Origin: Scytalidium lignicola
Lineage: Eukaryota > Ascomycota > Leotiomycetes
DNA: 64,000 nucleotides
Reading direction: 5' to 3'
Assembly (NCBI GenBank): GCA_002812745.2
Contig: NCSJ02000174.1
Coordinates: forward strand, 25,111-89,110
Shown here in pieces: positions 59,201 through 64,000 of this stretch; positions within the stretch are counted from its first letter, which is position 1, and every line of letters begins with the position of its first letter. Below the pieces are notes generated by a model, which worked only from the letters and a program-made list of their open reading frames with translations, made no database searches and was not told the DNA's origin. The position numbers and the translations under genes are program-made.

Positions 59201-62200
59201 TGGAGGTGAACTTCTCCGGCGCCAGACCCTTATTAATCTGCAGGATAAACGCTATGAATCAACCAAAACCGCCAAGAGGTTGATGAAGGCTCTGACAGAG
59301 ACCAAGCTTGCCGGCCAGCTTCTACTTTCCATCTCTCAACACCGGCAATCCGCAATATATACGGTCTCAGATGGCGAAGCGCATATCAAAATGCTTGCCA
59401 CTATGATTGATGACACTCAACTTATACTGTTTCAATATCTTGATCTACTGCGGAGCAATCTCTCCGTGGAAGAGTTCGACAAACAAGTTCCAGGTATCCC
59501 TGAACTCCTGACTGAATTTGGACTTCAACCAAATCTTGCGTTCATGATTGGACGTATAAGCCTTATGCATCGCTTATCTAAAATCACATCTTCGTTATCG
59601 AACGGTAACTCAAAATCTCCAAGTCAAACCGATTTACCCATAGGACGGGTCGATCCTGAAGGTGATGTAGGGATGGCTGATGTACTGGGGGACACTGGTA
59701 AGACTGGTGATCAATCCACAACCGGTGATGCTACCCCGTCAAGAGATGATTCAAGTGCAACTGAACTTGCCAACGGCGATGAAAGCAAACAATTAAACGC
59801 CACACAGTCTACTTTATCTGCAAATGTTGTTGTGCCGTCCGCAGATGCGTTCCTAGAGACACTAGAACCGGTAACCAGTACTGTTCAAACCATCTTACCA
59901 GAAAGTACGTGGAAGGCGATAACGCCTGAATTCTATACTACGTTCTGGAGTGCAACACTTGGCGACTTGGCAATTCCAAGTTCTAGTTACGAATTAGAGA
60001 TCTCTCGTCTCCTAAAAGAGCAGGGCGAAATCATGAAAGATAGGACGGACATGACTCGGGCAGGGACTGATCGGAAAGAAGCGGCAAAGAAAGCGCTTGA
60101 ATCCACGAGAGAAGCGTTGCTTTCGGAGTTTGGCAAGCAAGTAGGAGTATATAAACAGACAAAGGCACGCTTGTTGTCACGCAAAGCTTTCTGGTTTCCA
60201 ACGACGGCAAAAGCAGATTTGGTAAGCGATGCAGTACTAGAAAGCTGTATAATTCCTAGACTAGTATTGTCACCAAGTGACGCGGATTTCTGTTTCAAGA
60301 TGATCAGATTCTTGCACGATAACGGCCCTCCAAATTTCAGAACACTATCCCTTCTCGGTCGAATCTTCAGAGCAAACCGATTACGGACGCTCATATTTAC
60401 TTCGACAGTCCGTGAAGCAGAGAATCTTGGCCGCTTCCTTAGGCTCTTACTCACCGACCTCGCTAGGTGGCATGCTGACTCGGCGGTATACGAAAAGGAG
60501 GCTTGGGGCTCAAATGCAAATCTACCTGGGTTTGCAAAAGCTCTAGATCAGGATGGAAAACCGAAAGGTTTTCTAGACCACGATGATGGCAAAATTAGCT
60601 TCAAGGGCTTCTTGTTCACTTTCCATAAAAATTTGAACACAGCTCTTCGTGAATGTCTAGAGGGAACTGAATGGATGCATATTCGAAATGCTATAACTAT
60701 TTTAAAGTCGGTTGTTGAAGTTTTCCCTGCTATTGACTTCATGGGTAGAAACTTTATTAAGCAACTCGAAACGGTAACAGCCAGAGAAAAGGGTTCCCGA
60801 GAAGATCTTTCTCTTACTGGAAATGCCGTTCTAGTTCAACTTAAAAAGAGATCATCTCAATGGATCATGGTGCAGGCATTCGGGTCGAATATTGTGAGTA
60901 TTTAGTGTCTACGATCACTGCATCCAAAGACTGACAAAACTCAGGTTGAGCCTGGCCAAATGAATGGTATGACAGTAAAGTCAACCACCCCATCAGAGGC
61001 CTCCAAAGCCACTCTAAATGCAAACGCTCCATCATTTATGCCTAAATCACGGGCAAGGTTAGTCTAATGCCGAAAGAGGGTTCTTGAACCACCAAACTGA
61101 CGACCATGTAGCTCTCGAGGAGCCGGCACAATAAGGCAATCGAACACAGCAGAGGTTGAGGACGGCGAAGTTGACGACGCAAAGGTAGCATCTGCGGACA
61201 CCGCGACTGCAGGCAACTCTGAACCATCAACTGACGCAAACGCTGTTATATCTGGATCGAAAGATGAAACGGTAGATGCCCCCTCTAGAAGAGATCCGTC
61301 TTCTCGTGGAAGCACCCCAAAACTATCGACGTCTTCGTCCACTGGATCACAACAACGTAATGATATGAAAGGCTCCGACCGTTCTTATAGCCTGCCAAAT
61401 CGTCCTGACGCTCCACTCCCTAGTCGACAGGATCTAGAAAGATACCCTTCACTTCGACATGGGGAGCGTAGAGACAATAGAGAACCAAGAATGCAGTCCG
61501 ACTTGGGTAGGTCAGAGAGGCATGGAGAAAGACTTCGAGAGTTTCCCCCAAACGATCGGCGTAGCTTAGATGGACCACCCCGCGATTTGGGTCGAACTTC
61601 GGATAGACTTTCAGAGAGAGAGCGGGCTCGCCCTGATCCCCCGCCTCGTTGGACACCTGACTCAGCCCGCGAACATGCTGAGCGACTATCAAACGGCAAT
61701 CGAATGTCAGAATCAGCAAGTCGTCTTAGCCGTGAAAGTGCCATGCCACCTCCAAGATCATCTGGGTCTGCGTTAGATCGCGGACCTAGTGCGAATTTAG
61801 ATAGGATAGTGCCTATCAATCCAGATAGGCTAGAGCTCATCAATCCAGAGCGTGCATCTTTAATAACAGGGGACTCACCTCGTCACTTACGTGATGATTT
61901 CAGGGATCGACCATCATCCAGACCCGAGTCTCCAAGGAGGTTTGCGTCAGAAAGAGACAAATCGGAATTAAGACGTGATGAACGCCCAAACCGATCAGCG
62001 GTCCCTGATTCTTTTCATTCATCACGAGGCCGTTATGATGATTCTCTACCTCCACCAGCAGGCCCCCGAGGAGACCGAACAACCGATGACCATCTTAAAC
62101 GTGGAGGTCCTGACAGAGCCCGCGAACCCTCTGCCTTTCAACCACCACTTTCTACACAAAGGTCGCTTGATCATGACCATGGTCGATTAAATGCAAGCCC

Positions 62201-63581
62201 TAGACAACCAGCTGATCCAAACTTTGGACGCTTAAACCCAGCTCCTCCGGTTTCAGACATCCCCTCGGGTCCTCGAGATAGATCATCCAGAGGAAACCGA
62301 ATGTCCAGTGCCTCACAGCAACGACGGGATATCCGAACTCTGGATCCTCCTCGACCACCCACACCTGACAAACAACCGCCAACTGGCCCTTCATCTAACT
62401 GGCATACGCGTAGGACAGCCTCAGGACAGTTTGATGCTGGTTCAAGCGCACCAGCCCCGGCACCATCAACTCCAGCTACACCATCTTCTACACCTGTGGT
62501 TCATCCTGACCGCTTAAGACAGCTCGGTGTTCAAGCAGTCCAACCTACAGCCCCATCACAACCTCTAAGCTCTCCGGAAACTGCCGGCATTCACCCAGAT
62601 AGACTGAAGGCATTTGGAAGTGAGGCACTAGCCCCTAATCAAGCTGGTCCTAATCGTGGCAGACCAAGTGCGCCGCCTATTGTTACCGGTCCTCCATCTG
62701 GTCCGAAAGTATCGCAGCCTAGTCCTGTGACTCCTGGCGCAAATGGCCTTACAGCCCCTACGGGTCCAGCCTCAGCAACCGACCGTGCAGCACGTGGCGG
62801 CAGACGACAGCTTGCCGGAATCAACAATATGTTACAGCAGGCAGGTCAACAGAACCTTCCTGATCGAGATCGTATCGGAAGCATTCGAGGCCGTAGTGGT
62901 AGGATGAATGCAATGGGTCAGCCTGACTCGCCCGTTCATTCAAGCCCAAGTCATGGCCTACCTCTCCCTCCTCCTCCCCCACCACCACTGCCACCGGCGA
63001 GACCAGATACTCGGGACCTTGGGACAGATCTCGTCAACCCGCAGCGTGCCGATCTAATTACTGGTGTAAAATCTGCTGCAGAAGATCATGGTCGTGGAGA
63101 TCGTGATCGAACGGGACGACGTGACCGGTCCGGACGTCATAGTAGAAGGACCTCCAGATCGAGAAGTCAGGACCGAAGCCGCGAACCTAAAGTAGCTCCT
63201 ATAGATGATGAGCGTGTCCCGAGATCAGATCATCGTGATAGAAGGGCCAGAGATCCCGAAAGAGAGAGATATCCGAGAGAACCTGCTGGAGTACGGGATA
63301 TTACTGCTGGAAGAGATGGGAGAGAAGGAGTCAAGGAGAGAGAGAGAGACTCGATCAGACGTGATGGGAGAGAGCGTGATCCTGCTAGAGATGGGCATGA
63401 AGCGGGCTGGGGGCCAGCAGGTGAGAGAGGCTTCAGTGGCCGCAGTAGGGACATGAGGACGGAGAGCAAGACTGGAGAGAGGAGAGAAAGCCGCGGGTCC
63501 AGAGATGATAGTGGAAGGAAGAGACGCGGCGAAGAGCCTACGACGGACGTAAGAGGTCACGAGAAGAGAGCGAGGAGGTGA
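56202..63581 (+). CDS. tho2: THO complex subunit 2 (Tho2)
   Basis: Three exons: 56202-60893, 60945-61057, 61112-63581 (2,424 aa, the usual size in filamentous fungi). The start MAPQKRKRSDRTS is the first ATG of the frame; earlier in-frame codons are non-ATG. After a Gly/Arg/Pro-rich N-terminus the chain is helical. Recognisable Tho2 stretches include GFKLRFYTSEARDKDDFLP, LTCLLTIGAIPESLFILGRFPWL, VLVWSLMSSLGGKDRNR and YTTFWSATLGDLAIPSSSYE, then VFPAIDFMGRNF. The C-terminal ~830 residues are disordered and very rich in Arg, Ser, Asp and Pro, with a PLPPPPPPPLPP run and RD/RE dipeptides. Tho2 is the scaffold of THO/TREX, coupling transcription to mRNA export. Confidence 0.95.
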
Positions 63582-64000
63582 TTTACTTACATTATCAATT
63601 TCTTTGAGTTTCGGGGAAGGTGTTTGCACTATCATGAGTTGAAGCCCTGTGTTTTCTGCATGGTTATGGCGTTCCAACACACGGTGCTGCATAAGGTCGT
63701 GGGATTGTGGGTAGAACAAATGCAACTCTAATACTAGGCTGGATTTATCGTCTTTTTGCGAATGGAAGGAATCGTCTCTGGCGTATTATAAAATCTTGAC
63801 ATTGCATCTGTCTAAATCGTTCTGACATAGCCTACTAGTATATTTATAGACGCAAATTCTACCTAATGATGGCTTAGGATACATGCGGATGCGGATACGG
63901 ATTTTCTTTTATATCCAAAAGGAGTTCTATGATATATGTGGATGCGTGAATGCGTAAAGGATACACACCACCACCAGCTCTATCAGAGATAATCAAACTT
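63582..64000. other. 3' flank of THO2 to window end
   Basis: Probable 3' UTR and AT-rich flank, with short GCGGATGCGGATAC repeats near 63885-63900. No gene seen. Confidence 0.6.

Noticed and set aside
61385..61843. A 152-codon minus-strand frame
   Set aside because: Shadow of the Arg/Ser-rich THO2 tail.

Overview
The window is nuclear DNA of a filamentous ascomycete (Pezizomycotina; Leotiomycetes is a weak guess). The evidence is short spliceosomal introns (about 45-80 nt, GTRNGT donors, CTRAY-like branch points, YAG acceptors), dense genes on both strands, and gene families typical of this group: a DUF3433 membrane protein, a DUF7704 membrane protein, Rac1, a cellular QDE-1/SAD-1-type RNA-dependent RNA polymerase, fungal-type CENP-T, and Met2/Met16. 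I assembled the gene models by hand from splice signals and reading frame. In every complete multi-exon model the exons sum to a multiple of three.

Layout. 1-4.6 kb: 5' part of a DUF3433 protein (-), then an LRR protein (+). 4.6-10.2 kb: gene-poor, AT-rich DNA with four copies of a short inverted-repeat element, then a CA/CT-rich leader. 10.2-17.4 kb: rac1 (+), a Nop6-like RRM protein (-), Cms1 (-) divergent from CENP-T (+), SURF1/Shy1 (-). 17.6-25.6 kb: UBX protein (+), Mix17 (-), Lrp1/C1D (-) divergent from an ApbA/PanE-like mitochondrial protein (+), PDCD5 (+), Coq4 (-). 25.7-33.5 kb: a possible 32-aa micro-gene (-), a CPSF6-like RRM protein (-), a DCAF11/LEC14B WD40 protein (-), a double-Myb telobox protein (-). 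33.7-40 kb: DUF7704 protein (+), ribosomal protein eS4 (+), D-lactate dehydrogenase (+). 41.5-49.1 kb: RNA-dependent RNA polymerase (+), Aim11 (-), Rim2 carrier (+). 50-64 kb: PAPS reductase (+), short-chain dehydrogenase (-), homoserine O-acetyltransferase (-) divergent from the very large THO2 (+).

Most genes are housekeeping and independent. Mitochondrial function recurs (SURF1, Mix17, Coq4, Dld, Aim11, Rim2, ApbA-like). RNA metabolism recurs too (Nop6-like, Cms1, Lrp1, CPSF6-like, THO2, RdRP). Two chromosome-structure proteins are present (CENP-T and the telobox protein), and two sulfur-assimilation enzymes lie within 5.5 kb (met16, met2).

The most unusual items are: a small inverted-repeat element family carrying TCACGTGA palindromes; a recurring short motif in the disordered THO2 tail; a 7-nt microexon in PDCD5; a GC-AG intron in the DUF7704 gene; a stop-free, frame-preserving intron inside the RdRP catalytic region; and seven single N characters. 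The three Ns that fall in coding DNA all behave as spurious inserted bases, because deleting them restores the frame. I found no tRNA, rRNA, CRISPR array or intact autonomous transposon.
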